Position numbers and translations under genes: made by a program
Shown here: one piece after another, positions 1 to 9,819 of the stretch
Layout: each line of letters begins with the position of its first letter
Numbering within the stretch: position 1 is the stretch's first letter
Notes under the pieces: model-generated
Databases searched by the model: none
Told to the model about the DNA's origin: nothing
Seen by the model: the letters and a program-made list of their open reading frames with translations, nothing else
From: Cypionkella sinensis
GTDB lineage: Bacteria; Pseudomonadota; Alphaproteobacteria; Rhodobacterales; Rhodobacteraceae
DNA: 64,000 bases
Reading direction: 5' to 3'
Assembly: GCF_042646385.1 (NCBI RefSeq)
Contig: NZ_JBHRTO010000001.1
Span: 930,001-994,000 of the forward strand

Positions 1-297
1 GCGGGCGACGAAGAAGCCAAACCTGTGAAAGTGGTCGAAAAGGTCAAGAAGGTCAGCCAGGACGAGATCAAGGCCCTGCGCGCCGAGGTCCGCAAATCCG
101 AAGAGCGTCTCGACAAACTGAACGAGATGCGCGACCGTCTGGCCAAGAAACTCGCCGATCCCGCGCTCTACGAAGACGCCCGCAAGGGCGAACTGGAAAC
201 CTGGAACAAGAAATACGCCGAAGTGATGGAGGCGCTGGACCGCGCCGAAGCCCTCTGGCTGTCCGCGCAAGAAAAACTGGAAGCCACCAAGGGCTGA
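1..297 (+). CDS. ABC-F family ATPase, C-terminal end only (5' truncated by window)
   Basis: The reading frame is open from base 1 to a TGA at 295-297, so only the last 98 residues are seen. They are rich in Lys, Glu, Ala and Leu with heptad-like spacing (SQDEIKALRAEVRKSEERLD, then LNEMRDRLAKKL), which fits the two-helix coiled coil that ends Uup-type ABC-F proteins. Such proteins act on ribosomes or, for Uup, bind DNA. The ATP-binding cassettes would lie upstream of the window, so the assignment rests on the tail alone. The next gene starts 4 bases after the stop. Any other coiled-coil protein is a possible alternative. Confidence 0.6.
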   Translation, partial: AGDEEAKPVKVVEKVKKVSQDEIKALRAEVRKSEERLDKLNEMRDRLAKKLADPALYEDARKGELETWNKKYAEVMEALDRAEALWLSAQEKLEATKG

Positions 298-301
298 AAA
301 A

Positions 302-760
302 ATGCCGATGCCATGGACCTACCGTCAAGCAACGCGGGAATGGCAAGCCTTTCTAGAGGATGCGAAGGCAGCGATTGGAACGCCCACCGATCACAGCACT
401 TTCACGGCGGTGGAAGGCGTGCTGCGCGCCTTTCGCAACCGGCTTACACCGCAACAGGCGATTGATTTTGCCCAGATACTGCCCGCTGTTCTGCGAGCAT
501 TGTTCGTCGCTGACTGGCGGCTTGATGCCCAGCCCCTGCCCGCGGGCACCCGCGTCGACTGGACTACAGAAGCAAAAAGCCTGCGGCCTCACCACAACTT
601 GGCCCCCGACGGCTGCGTCGCTGGTACTGCGTTGGCGCTGCGGCAATCCGTCCATCGCGCCGATCTAGAGCGAGTCTTGCGACACCTGCCTGCTTTTGCC
701 ACCGAATTCTGGAGCGTTCCAAGCGTCGACACCACCAGCCTCGGCCCACGGATTGTTTAG
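302..760 (+). CDS. DUF2267 domain-containing protein
   Basis: A 152-residue soluble protein that looks like DUF2267 over its whole length: an N-terminal MPMPWTYRQATREWQAFL segment, a helix with TAVEGVLRAFRNRLTPQQAI, then LPAVLRALFVADWR and a C-terminal helix ending in ATEFW. The family is small, helical and of unknown biochemical role, often found among stress or envelope genes. The ATG at 302 lies 4 bases after the preceding stop, and AAGGG at the end of the upstream gene could serve as its ribosome-binding site. It probably shares a transcript with the ABC-F gene. No signal peptide or membrane segment is seen. Confidence 0.75.
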   Translation: MPMPWTYRQATREWQAFLEDAKAAIGTPTDHSTFTAVEGVLRAFRNRLTPQQAIDFAQILPAVLRALFVADWRLDAQPLPAGTRVDWTTEAKSLRPHHNLAPDGCVAGTALALRQSVHRADLERVLRHLPAFATEFWSVPSVDTTSLGPRIV

Positions 761-816
761 CGCACAAGCCCGCGAAATGGCTTGCCCTTGTTTGGTTCCT
801 GCCCCTAACCTGAAGC

Positions 817-1434
817 ATGGACACCGCTTTTCTGATCACCGCCTTTGCCACCCTGTTCGTGGTGATCGACCCGCCGGGGATCGTGCCGCTGTTCATCGCC
901 CTCACCCAAGGCATGAGCCCCGACCATCGCCGCCGCATGGCGCGGCGGGCCTGCGTCATCGCCTTTGTCCTGCTGACGCTGTTTGGTCTGCTGGGAGAGG
1001 CTTTGCTGGGTTTCATCGGCATTTCCATGCCCGCCTTCCGCATTGCGGGTGGCATTTTGCTGTTCTTGACCGCGTTGGATATGCTGTTCGAACGCCGCAC
1101 CCAGCGACGCGAGGGCCAGCAGGCCGACCCGGATCACGACCCATCGGTGTTCCCGCTTGCCACCCCGTTGATCGCCGGACCCGGCGCGATTGCCACGATG
1201 ATCCTGCTGGTCGGCAAATCCGGCGATGGCTGGCTGGGCACGGTGGCAGTGCTGGGCTTGCTCGCAGTGATGATCGTGGCGACCTATCTGTTCCTGCTCG
1301 CCGCGCCCTACCTTGAACGTCTGTTGGGCCGCACCGGAACCATCGTGATCACCCGGCTTTTGGGGATGCTGCTGGCAGCGCTGTCGGTGCAGTTTGTGAT
1401 TGATGGCGTGAAAGGCACCGGGTTGATCGGATGA
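817..1434 (+). CDS. MarC/NAAT family inner-membrane protein
   Basis: 205 residues with about six hydrophobic helices and the family's opening pattern: FATLFVVIDPPGIVPLFIAL in the first helix, then a cytosolic MSPDHRRRMARRA loop and GGILLFLTALDM. The polar PLATPLIAGPGAIATMIL stretch near residues 110-125 is characteristic of MarC. The name comes from the multiple-antibiotic-resistance locus, but a direct role in resistance has not held up and the substrate is uncertain. Its TGA overlaps the ATG of the next gene (ATGA at 1431-1434), so the two are probably translationally coupled. Confidence 0.85.
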   Translation: MDTAFLITAFATLFVVIDPPGIVPLFIALTQGMSPDHRRRMARRACVIAFVLLTLFGLLGEALLGFIGISMPAFRIAGGILLFLTALDMLFERRTQRREGQQADPDHDPSVFPLATPLIAGPGAIATMILLVGKSGDGWLGTVAVLGLLAVMIVATYLFLLAAPYLERLLGRTGTIVITRLLGMLLAALSVQFVIDGVKGTGLIG

Positions 1435-2003
1435 ATGGCGAAGATTTCGGACGGCTGGCCTATCTTGCGCTGCTGCTGGCGGCGGTGGGCGGCTGGATCA
1501 TGGTGGAGTATCGCCAGCGCCTAGGGCAAGCCTTGCGGGTTGCTGTGGCTTGGGGGTTGATCTTTGTCGGCGTCATGGCGGGCTATGGGCTTTGGCACGA
1601 TCTGCGCCGCGATATTCGCGCCGATCAGGTTGTGGGCACAGACCGGATCGAGGTTCCCCGCGCTTCGGACGGGCACTATTATCTGCGCCTGACGGTAGAC
1701 GGGCACGAGATAGAGTTCATGGCCGATACCGGCGCGACCGGAATCGTGCTGTCACCGGATGATGCCAAGGCGGCCGGGATTGATTTGGGCGGGCTTGATT
1801 ATCTAGGTCAGGCCGAGACGGCCAATGGGGTGGTTCGGACTGCCCGGATTTCATTGGACAGCGTGGTTCTCGGGCCGTTTGAAGATCGCGGGGTCACGGC
1901 TTTTGTGAATGAAGCCGCGATGCAGGGCTCGCTTTTGGGGATGGATTATCTGGGGCGGTTTTCGATTCAGATCACTGGGGATCGGATGATCCTGACACGG
2001 TGA
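1431..2003 (+). CDS. Membrane-anchored retropepsin-like aspartic protease (clan AA, TIGR02281 type)
   Basis: 190 residues. Two hydrophobic helices (about residues 8-25 and 33-52) are followed by a single retropepsin-like domain. The catalytic motif is visible as EFMADTGATGIVLSPDDA (about residues 98-115), matching the DTGA active-site signature, and the domain ends with GSLLGMDYLGRFSIQI, the usual G-MDYL strand. A retropepsin needs two such Asp loops, so the protein should act as a homodimer, with the domain likely on the periplasmic side. The family is common in alphaproteobacteria and little studied. The start overlaps marC by 4 bases. Confidence 0.8.
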   Translation: MNGEDFGRLAYLALLLAAVGGWIMVEYRQRLGQALRVAVAWGLIFVGVMAGYGLWHDLRRDIRADQVVGTDRIEVPRASDGHYYLRLTVDGHEIEFMADTGATGIVLSPDDAKAAGIDLGGLDYLGQAETANGVVRTARISLDSVVLGPFEDRGVTAFVNEAAMQGSLLGMDYLGRFSIQITGDRMILTR

Positions 2004-2034
2004 TGCGTGAGGCATGCCATCATCAATGCGCCGT

Positions 2035-2093
2035 CCCGGACTTGATACGGGGCCTCCGACAATCCCAACCAGAGGCCCCGGATCAAGTCCGGG
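2035..2093. repeat. Long imperfect inverted repeat, alphaproteobacterial CCGGACTTGATCCGG-type palindrome
   Basis: Arms of 22 bases (2035-2056 and 2072-2093) are complementary at 21 positions and are separated by 15 bases. The core CCCGGACTTGAT...GGGG is of a palindrome type that recurs in intergenic regions of many alphaproteobacteria. It lies between two convergent genes (the retropepsin ending at 2003 and holC ending at 2147), so it can act as a bidirectional transcription stop, although there is no following run of T. It is the only copy I can see in this window. Confidence 0.7.
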
Positions 2094-2146
2094 GCGGCGG
2101 GGCGCTCGGGTCGGGCCAATAGCACAGCCCCACGCCGCGCAAGCCC

Positions 2147-2614
2147 TTAGGCCCTTGCCGCCTTCTCGGTCTTTTTCTCCCACCGCCCGCTTTCCTCTGA
2201 CCAGTATTGCGCAGCAAGGCCTGCGCTGGTCAGGGTGGTCCACAGCTTGCGGGCACTGTTGAGGGCGACCTCATCCGCACCGTCGAACAGCACCCAGACA
2301 CGTTCCAGCGGGGCGGCTTCTTCTGGCGTGGTTTCAGCGCCGTCGATCAGCATCAGGCCCTGCGCAGCATTGGCAATCGCGCCCTGCCCCAGCAGGATCG
2401 GTTGATCGGCATCATGCGGGCCGCCAGCCAAGCCGTGCGGCAGAAAGCCGTCGTCGGATTGCGTCCAGAGTGCCATGTCCAGCGCCGCCAATGCAGCCTC
2501 ATCCGTGCCGCGCAGCATGACGTTCCATCCTGCGGCCATGGCACGCGGCAGCAACAGTGCCATGGTTTCGGCAGGTGTCGAGCGGGTCAGGTGGTAGAAC
2601 ATCGCCACGCTCAT
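2147..2614 (-). CDS. holC: DNA polymerase III subunit chi
   Basis: 155 residues, close to the usual length of the chi subunit, which links the clamp loader to single-strand-binding protein. Recognisable family patterns are FYHLTRSTPAETMALLLPRA at the N-terminus, the GWNVMLRG strand, WTQSDDGFLPHGLAG, and PILLGQG followed later by VWVLFDGAD. The gene lies 40 bases after pepA on the same strand, the same order as pepA-holC in enterobacteria, and the two are probably co-transcribed. The C-terminal lysine-rich tail is short. Confidence 0.9.
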   Translation of the reverse strand: MSVAMFYHLTRSTPAETMALLLPRAMAAGWNVMLRGTDEAALAALDMALWTQSDDGFLPHGLAGGPHDADQPILLGQGAIANAAQGLMLIDGAETTPEEAAPLERVWVLFDGADEVALNSARKLWTTLTSAGLAAQYWSEESGRWEKKTEKAARA

Positions 2615-2654
2615 CGCTGGGCGGGCCTTTGGCGTGGCGATGGGTCAGCGCGAC

Positions 2655-4127
<1,473 letters not shown>

Positions 4128-4255
4128 GGGGGCTCCGGAGTTGGGCAGCGTTGCGGCAGGCTAGCGAAGGGGCGCCGGGAAGGCCAGATAGCAGTTTTCC
4201 CCGCCGGGCTTTTCCGCTAGGTTCACGCCCAGATGATTTTGGCTTTGGGGCTGGT

Positions 4256-5377
4256 GTGGCAAGATTCGACCGCTATTTGCTATCGCAACTGCTAGCGCTG
4301 TTCGGGTTTTTCTCGCTAGTGCTGGTGGCGGTCTATTGGGTGAACCGCGCGGTTGGATTGTTTGATCAGTTGATCGGCGATGGCCAATCGGCGCTGGTGT
4401 TCCTGCAATTCTCGTTGTTGACGCTGCCGAATGTGATCCGGCTGGTGCTGCCGATTTCGGCCTTCATCGGTGCGGTTTATGTCGCCAACCGGCTGATGTC
4501 GGAATCCGAACTTGTGGTGATGCAGGCGACCGGATTCTCGGCATTTCGGCTGGCGCGCCCGGTGTGGTATTTCGGGCTGATCGTGGCGGGGATGATGCTG
4601 GTGCTGACGCATCTGTTGGTGCCCGCGAGCCGCAGTGCGCTGGCCGAGCGGTCCGAGGCGATTTCGCAAAATGTCTCGGCACGGTTTTTGAAGGATGGGC
4701 AGTTCATCCATCCCAGCGATGGCATCACGCTGTATATCCGCGAGATTGCCCCGACGGGCGAGTTGCTGGATCTGTTTCTGGCAGATGACCGCGTGGCGGA
4801 TCAGCGGGCGATTTACACAGCGAAGAAAGCGTTTTTTGCGCGGACGGATTCGGGGCCAAAGCTGTTGATGGTGGATGGCATGGTGCAGTTTCTGGGAGCC
4901 AAGGCGCAACTTTCTGTCACGCGCTTTGCCGATTTCACCTATGATCTGGCGGGCCTGATGCAGGTTCCTGCCGCGCGGTCGCGCAATATGGCCGAGCTTC
5001 CAACGGCAGAACTGCTGGCCCCCACCGAGGCCTTGGCGGCAGAGGTGCGGCAGACGCAGGCCAGCATGATGTTTGAAGGCCACGACCGTATTGCCCAGCC
5101 CTTCATGGCGCTGGCGGCGGCGCTGATCGGGTTTTCGTCGCTGCTGCTGGGCGCGTTCAGCCGGTTTGGGCTGTGGCGGCAGGTGGGTGTGGCTGTGGTG
5201 TTGCTACTGGTGGTGCAGGCGATTGCGACGGTGGCGACGAGTGTGGGCGAAGATATGGCGGGCGGTTGGGCGTTGGCCTATGTGGCGCCGGTGCTGGGCA
5301 CGCTGATCGGCATCACCGAATTGTGGCTGTCGCAGCGCCCGCGCCGGGTGCCCAAGCTTGCGGCGGTGACGGCATGA
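4256..5377 (+). CDS. lptF: LPS export ABC transporter permease LptF
   Basis: 373 residues from a GTG at 4256. Two N-terminal helices precede a periplasmic beta-jellyroll-like domain (about 120-265) and three or four helices close the protein. The coupling segment MSESELVVMQATGFSAFRLA is diagnostic of LptF/LptG. With LptG and LptB it pulls lipopolysaccharide from the inner membrane toward the periplasmic bridge. The frame stays open upstream to 4121, but those residues are basic and unlike LptF; starting at VARFDRYLLSQLL gives the normal N-terminus and avoids overlap with pepA. Its TGA overlaps the lptG ATG. Confidence 0.92.
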   Translation: MARFDRYLLSQLLALFGFFSLVLVAVYWVNRAVGLFDQLIGDGQSALVFLQFSLLTLPNVIRLVLPISAFIGAVYVANRLMSESELVVMQATGFSAFRLARPVWYFGLIVAGMMLVLTHLLVPASRSALAERSEAISQNVSARFLKDGQFIHPSDGITLYIREIAPTGELLDLFLADDRVADQRAIYTAKKAFFARTDSGPKLLMVDGMVQFLGAKAQLSVTRFADFTYDLAGLMQVPAARSRNMAELPTAELLAPTEALAAEVRQTQASMMFEGHDRIAQPFMALAAALIGFSSLLLGAFSRFGLWRQVGVAVVLLLVVQAIATVATSVGEDMAGGWALAYVAPVLGTLIGITELWLSQRPRRVPKLAAVTA

Positions 5378-6459
5378 CGCTGACCTTTTATATTGCGCGG
5401 CGGTTCCTGAAGATGTTCGGGCTGGTATTCGCGGTGTTCGCCGCGATCCTGCTGCTGATCGACGTGATTGATCAGTTACGCAAGGCCGGGGTCACTTTGG
5501 GTGGTGCCGCCTATCTGTCGCTGCTGAACGTGCCGGAAAGCCTGTATCAGATCTTGCCGCTGATCATGATCTTGACAGCGATTGCGCTGTTTCTGGGTCT
5601 GGCCAGATCATCGGAACTGGTGGTGGTGCGGGCGGCGGGGCGATCGGGGCTGCACTTTCTGGCAGCTCCGGTGGTGATGGCTTTGTTGATTGGTGCGGTG
5701 GCGGTTGCGGTGTTCAACCCCTTGGTGGCGGCGACCTCGAAAGCCTATGACCGTTTGTCGGCGCAGCGCGGGCAAGAAGGCTCGGTGCTGTCGCTGTCGG
5801 ATGATGGCTTGTGGATGCGGCAGGGCAATGCGGCCGGGCAATCGGTGATCAAGGCGGTGCGCAGTGATCCTGATGGCACGACTTTGCAGGGCGTCACGGT
5901 GATCACCTTTGGCCCCGAAGGCACGCCGACGCAACGGATCGAAGCGGCCTCGGCGCAGCTTTTGCCCGGCGAATGGCTGCTGCATGGTGCAAAACGCTGG
6001 TCACTGACCGATGCCAACCCCGAGCAGACCGCGCTTGCCAGCGCCGTCGATCTGCGTCTGCCGACCGATCTGACAAAAGATCGTTTGCGCGATGGCTTTG
6101 GGGCGCCCTCGGCTGTGGCGTTTTGGGCGTTACCCTCGTATATCAAGGCGTTGGAGCGTGCCGGCTTTTCGGCCCGCAGTTATCAGGTGTGGATGCAGAT
6201 GGAGTTGGCCTTGCCGGTCTTGCTTGCGGCGATGGTGCTTATTGCGGCCGGCTTTACCATGCGCCACGCGCGCTTTGGCAAAACCGGGCAGATGGTGCTG
6301 TTGGCGCTGCTGGGGGGCTTTCTGATCTTTTTCCTGCGCAACTTCGCGCAGGTTCTGGGGCAGAACGGCCAGATTCCGGTGCTTTTAGCCGCTTGGAGCC
6401 CGCCGATTGCCGCAGCCTTTCTGGCTTTGGGGCTGTTGTTGCATCTGGAGGACGGCTGA
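5374..6459 (+). CDS. lptG: LPS export ABC transporter permease LptG
   Basis: 361 residues with the same plan as LptF: membrane helices at about 12-32, 48-72 and 95-120, a periplasmic domain, then three C-terminal helices (FLIFFLRNFAQVLGQNGQIP is typical of LptG). The coupling helix reads LARSSELVVVRAAGRSGLHF. It forms the LptB2FG transporter with its neighbour. Overlaps of 4 bases with lptF and 1 base with lptD (TGATG) suggest translation of the three genes as a unit. The partner ATPase LptB and LptC are not in the window. Confidence 0.93.
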   Translation: MTLTFYIARRFLKMFGLVFAVFAAILLLIDVIDQLRKAGVTLGGAAYLSLLNVPESLYQILPLIMILTAIALFLGLARSSELVVVRAAGRSGLHFLAAPVVMALLIGAVAVAVFNPLVAATSKAYDRLSAQRGQEGSVLSLSDDGLWMRQGNAAGQSVIKAVRSDPDGTTLQGVTVITFGPEGTPTQRIEAASAQLLPGEWLLHGAKRWSLTDANPEQTALASAVDLRLPTDLTKDRLRDGFGAPSAVAFWALPSYIKALERAGFSARSYQVWMQMELALPVLLAAMVLIAAGFTMRHARFGKTGQMVLLALLGGFLIFFLRNFAQVLGQNGQIPVLLAAWSPPIAAAFLALGLLLHLEDG

Positions 6460-8591
6460 TGCTGCGCGCGCTTAGCTTTATCGCCGCCCTGCTCTGCGCC
6501 CTGCCAGCTTTGGCGCAGGATAAGGCTACATTGATCGCCGATGCGCTGCAAATTCAGGACAACTCCACCCTGATCGCGCGTGGTCATGTCGAGATTTTCT
6601 ATCAGGGCCAGAAACTGAGCGCGCAAAGCGTGACCTATGATCAAGCCAATGACCGGCTGGTGATCGAAGGCCCGATCGTGCTGACAGATGGCAAAGGCAC
6701 GGTCATCTTGGCCAGTCAGGCCGAGATGAGTGCTGATTTCACCCAAGGCGTGCTGACGTCGGCGCGGCTGGTGTTGCAGCAACAGTTGCAACTGGCGGCG
6801 GCGGAGATTCAGCGGGTGAGCGGGCGCTACACAGCGATGCAGCGCGTGGTGGCATCCAGTTGCAAGATCTGCGCAGACAGTTCGACGCCGCTGTGGGAGA
6901 TCCGCGCCCGCCGGGTGGTGCATGATCAGGCGGAACGGCAGCTGTATTTCGATCACGCGCAGTTCCGTTTGGGCGGTGTGCCGATCGCCTATATTCCGCG
7001 CCTGCGGATGCCTGATCCGACGCTGAAACGCGCCTCGGGCTTTCTGTTGCCCTCGCTGAAAAACAGCTCGAACCTTGGCACCGGGCTGATGCTGCCGTAT
7101 TTCATCAAGATGGGTGACAGCCGCGATCTGACCGTCACACCCTTCTTCACCACCAAGGGCAGCCGCACCTTCAATCTGCGCTATCGTCAGGCATTTGACA
7201 CTGGCGAGATCGAGATTTCGGGCGGCGTGTCGCGCGATGATCTGTTGCCCGGCAAGACCCGCGGATACGTCCTTGGTACGGGCGCATTTTCGCTGCCGCG
7301 TGGGTTCCGGCTGGATCTGCGCGTCGAGGCGGTCAGCGATCCGGCCTATATTCTCGATTACGACTACCCAACGGTCGACCGTCTGGAAAGCCGTGCCGAA
7401 GTAAGCCGGACCCGGCGCAATGAATACATCTCGGGGCGGTTGATCGCGTTCCACTCGATCCGCGATGGCGAGGACAATGCGGCCCTACCGTCTCGGGTGG
7501 CGGATCTGACCTATCATCGGCGGTTCACGCTGGGCGGTTGGGGCGGTGAGGGCGGCTTTGAATTGCAGGCGCATGGTCACGAGCGCACCTCGAACGATGC
7601 CGTGAATGACGGCGACGGCGATGGTATAGTTGATGGCCGCGACATGCAGCGTGTATCGCTACGCGCTGATTGGCGGCGGAATTTTCTGCTGGACAACGGC
7701 ATGGAAGCGGCGGTGCTGGGTGAGGCTGCTGCGGATTTCTATCTGATCGGTCAGGATGCGATTTATGAGGGCAGTAAGACGCGCTCGCATGCCGCAGTCG
7801 GGGCGGAATTGCGCTGGCCGTGGATGAAATCTCAGGCCAATGGCGTGGCCCAGGTGATCGAGCCAGTGGTGCAGATCGTGATGGCCTCGCGCACCGGCAG
7901 CTCGATTCCGAACGAGGATTCGACGCTGGTGGAGTTTGACGAGGCCAATCTGTTCGACCTCAGCCGGTTTCCGGGTGCGGATGCGGTCGAAAACGGCACG
8001 CGGGCCAATCTGGGCATCAGCTATCTCCGGCTGGACCCGAACGGCTGGACGCTGGGCGTGACGGTGGGTCGGGTGCTGCGCGCGGATGATCTGGGGCAGT
8101 TCAGCGTCGGTTCGGGGCTGAATGGCACCAGTTCGGATTGGATGGCGTCGTGGCAGTTGGATATGGCTGGCTTCAATCTGGCCAACCGACTGCTGTTTGA
8201 CGACAGTTTCAACATGACCAAAGCCGAGTTGCAGGCGGCCTACAGTGGCGATCGCTTCGCTGTGATCACCAATTACGTGCATACCGTGGCCGATCCGCTG
8301 GAAAACCGCCCCACACCGATTTCTGAATTGACGTTGGCGACAAGCTATCAGTTCAGCGACAACTGGACCGGACGTGTTGCCAGCCGCTATGATTTTGAGG
8401 CAGAGCGCGCGGCCAAGGCGGGGATGGGCGTGACCTTTCGCAACGAATGTCTGCTGGTCGATCTTTCTCTCTCGCGTCGGTTCACGTCCTCGACTAGTGT
8501 GAAGCCGACCACGGATTTCGGGCTTTCGGTGGAACTTCTGGGCTTTGGCGGCAGTTCTGCGCCGGGGCCTGCGCGCCAGTGTCGGCGCTAG
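6459..8591 (+). CDS. lptD: LPS-assembly protein LptD
   Basis: 710 residues with a signal peptide (MLRALSFIAALLCALPALAQ). An N-terminal OstA/LptA-like beta-taco domain (about 25-130) is followed by the LptD barrel domain, which inserts lipopolysaccharide into the outer leaflet with LptE. YIPRLRMPDPTLKRASGFL and the end segment CLLVDLSLSRRFTSS are family features. Only a few cysteines are present (SSCKIC in the N-terminal part and one near the C-terminus), fewer than the paired set of E. coli LptD, which is usual in alphaproteobacteria. The ATG at 6459 overlaps the lptG stop. Confidence 0.92.
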   Translation: MLRALSFIAALLCALPALAQDKATLIADALQIQDNSTLIARGHVEIFYQGQKLSAQSVTYDQANDRLVIEGPIVLTDGKGTVILASQAEMSADFTQGVLTSARLVLQQQLQLAAAEIQRVSGRYTAMQRVVASSCKICADSSTPLWEIRARRVVHDQAERQLYFDHAQFRLGGVPIAYIPRLRMPDPTLKRASGFLLPSLKNSSNLGTGLMLPYFIKMGDSRDLTVTPFFTTKGSRTFNLRYRQAFDTGEIEISGGVSRDDLLPGKTRGYVLGTGAFSLPRGFRLDLRVEAVSDPAYILDYDYPTVDRLESRAEVSRTRRNEYISGRLIAFHSIRDGEDNAALPSRVADLTYHRRFTLGGWGGEGGFELQAHGHERTSNDAVNDGDGDGIVDGRDMQRVSLRADWRRNFLLDNGMEAAVLGEAAADFYLIGQDAIYEGSKTRSHAAVGAELRWPWMKSQANGVAQVIEPVVQIVMASRTGSSIPNEDSTLVEFDEANLFDLSRFPGADAVENGTRANLGISYLRLDPNGWTLGVTVGRVLRADDLGQFSVGSGLNGTSSDWMASWQLDMAGFNLANRLLFDDSFNMTKAELQAAYSGDRFAVITNYVHTVADPLENRPTPISELTLATSYQFSDNWTGRVASRYDFEAERAAKAGMGVTFRNECLLVDLSLSRRFTSSTSVKPTTDFGLSVELLGFGGSSAPGPARQCRR

Positions 8592-8619
8592 GACAAGAAA
8601 CGGACGACGGCAGGTGATC

Positions 8620-9819
8620 ATGGTGCGACCCGCAGGTATAACGATGGTTCTGGCGCTGATGGCGCTAGTAGGGTTTGGGGCTGCCGCCAAGGCAGGACCG
8701 TTCACGCCCGTGAAGATCGTCAATGATCAGGTGATCACTCAGTTTGAGTTGGACCAACGCAAGCTGTTCATGCAGATTCTGCGCCAGCCCGGTGATCTGG
8801 ACAAGGCCGCGATGGACACTTTGGTAGACGACCGTCTGCGGATGTCGGCGGCCAAACAGTTCGGTGTCAAGATCAGCCCTGAAAAGCTGAAGGCAGGGAT
8901 GGAAGAGTTCTCGGCTCGGGCCAATCTGACGGCGGATCAGTTTATTCAGGCTATCGGCGAGGCGGGCGTGCAGCCCGAAAGTTTCCGCGATTTCGTTGAA
9001 GCGGGCCTTGTCTGGCGCGAGATCATCCGGGGTAAGTTTGCGCCCACCGTGTCGATTTCGGAAACCCAGATCGACCGCGCACTGGCCAATGGCAGGCCGA
9101 TGGTTGCGCTGAAGGTGCGGCTTTCAGAGATCGTGATTCCAGCGGTCGGTGCAGGACGCACTGCGGCGCTGCAAAAAGCGGATCACCTGCGTCTGCTGTT
9201 GCGCGGTGGTGAAGATTTCGCAAGCTTGGCGCGGCAGAATTCCAGCGGGCCATCGGCTTCGCGCGGTGGAGCATTGGATTGGATGCTGCTGACCGCGCTG
9301 AAACCGGATGCGGCGAAGGCGGTGCGCAGTCTGTCGGCAGGTCAGGTCTCGGCCCCAGTGGTGCTGGACGACTCTGTCGTGATCTATCAGATGCAAGAGC
9401 AAAAGCAGGAAATGCTGGAACCGACCAGCGCCATCGTGGTGGATTATGCGGCGATCCTGCTGCCCGATGATGGCGTCTCGGCGGCCAAGGTGCGCGCCAA
9501 GGTGGATACCTGCAACGATCTTTATGCGCAGGCCAAGGGGCTTCCCGCGGATCGGCTTATCCGTGAAACCGTGCCGCAGGCGCAGGTGCCGCGCGACTTG
9601 GCAGGGCCACTGGCGCTGCTGGATGCCGGCGAATCCTCGACCACGGTGACGCGGGGCGGCTGGCGGGTGTTCCTGATGCTCTGCCGTCGTGGCCCTGCGG
9701 AAAACACGATGCCCAGCCGGGATGAGGTTAAGATCCAACTGACCAACCAGATTCTCGGGGCGCAGGCAGATATCTATCTGGAAGAACTGCGCACGGAAGC
9801 CATGATCCGCACGCCATGA
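8620..9819 (+). CDS. surA: Periplasmic peptidyl-prolyl isomerase/chaperone SurA
   Basis: 399 residues from ATG 8620, which gives a normal signal peptide (MVRPAGITMVLALMALVGFG, cleavage near AKA). The SurA N-terminal domain follows (VKIVNDQVITQFELDQRK), then a parvulin-like PPIase region (about 165-265, with SGPSASRGGALDWML). SurA escorts unfolded outer-membrane proteins, including LptD, which fits its place 28 bases after lptD. An in-frame GTG at 8614 and an ATG at 8644 are other possible starts. Only one PPIase-like domain is evident, whereas E. coli SurA has two. Confidence 0.88.
   Translation: MVRPAGITMVLALMALVGFGAAAKAGPFTPVKIVNDQVITQFELDQRKLFMQILRQPGDLDKAAMDTLVDDRLRMSAAKQFGVKISPEKLKAGMEEFSARANLTADQFIQAIGEAGVQPESFRDFVEAGLVWREIIRGKFAPTVSISETQIDRALANGRPMVALKVRLSEIVIPAVGAGRTAALQKADHLRLLLRGGEDFASLARQNSSGPSASRGGALDWMLLTALKPDAAKAVRSLSAGQVSAPVVLDDSVVIYQMQEQKQEMLEPTSAIVVDYAAILLPDDGVSAAKVRAKVDTCNDLYAQAKGLPADRLIRETVPQAQVPRDLAGPLALLDAGESSTTVTRGGWRVFLMLCRRGPAENTMPSRDEVKIQLTNQILGAQADIYLEELRTEAMIRTP

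Noticed and set aside
6183..8723. Two long minus-strand frames opposite lptG, lptD and surA
   Set aside because: Antisense shadows with His/Arg-rich composition; the plus-strand genes have signal peptides and known domains.
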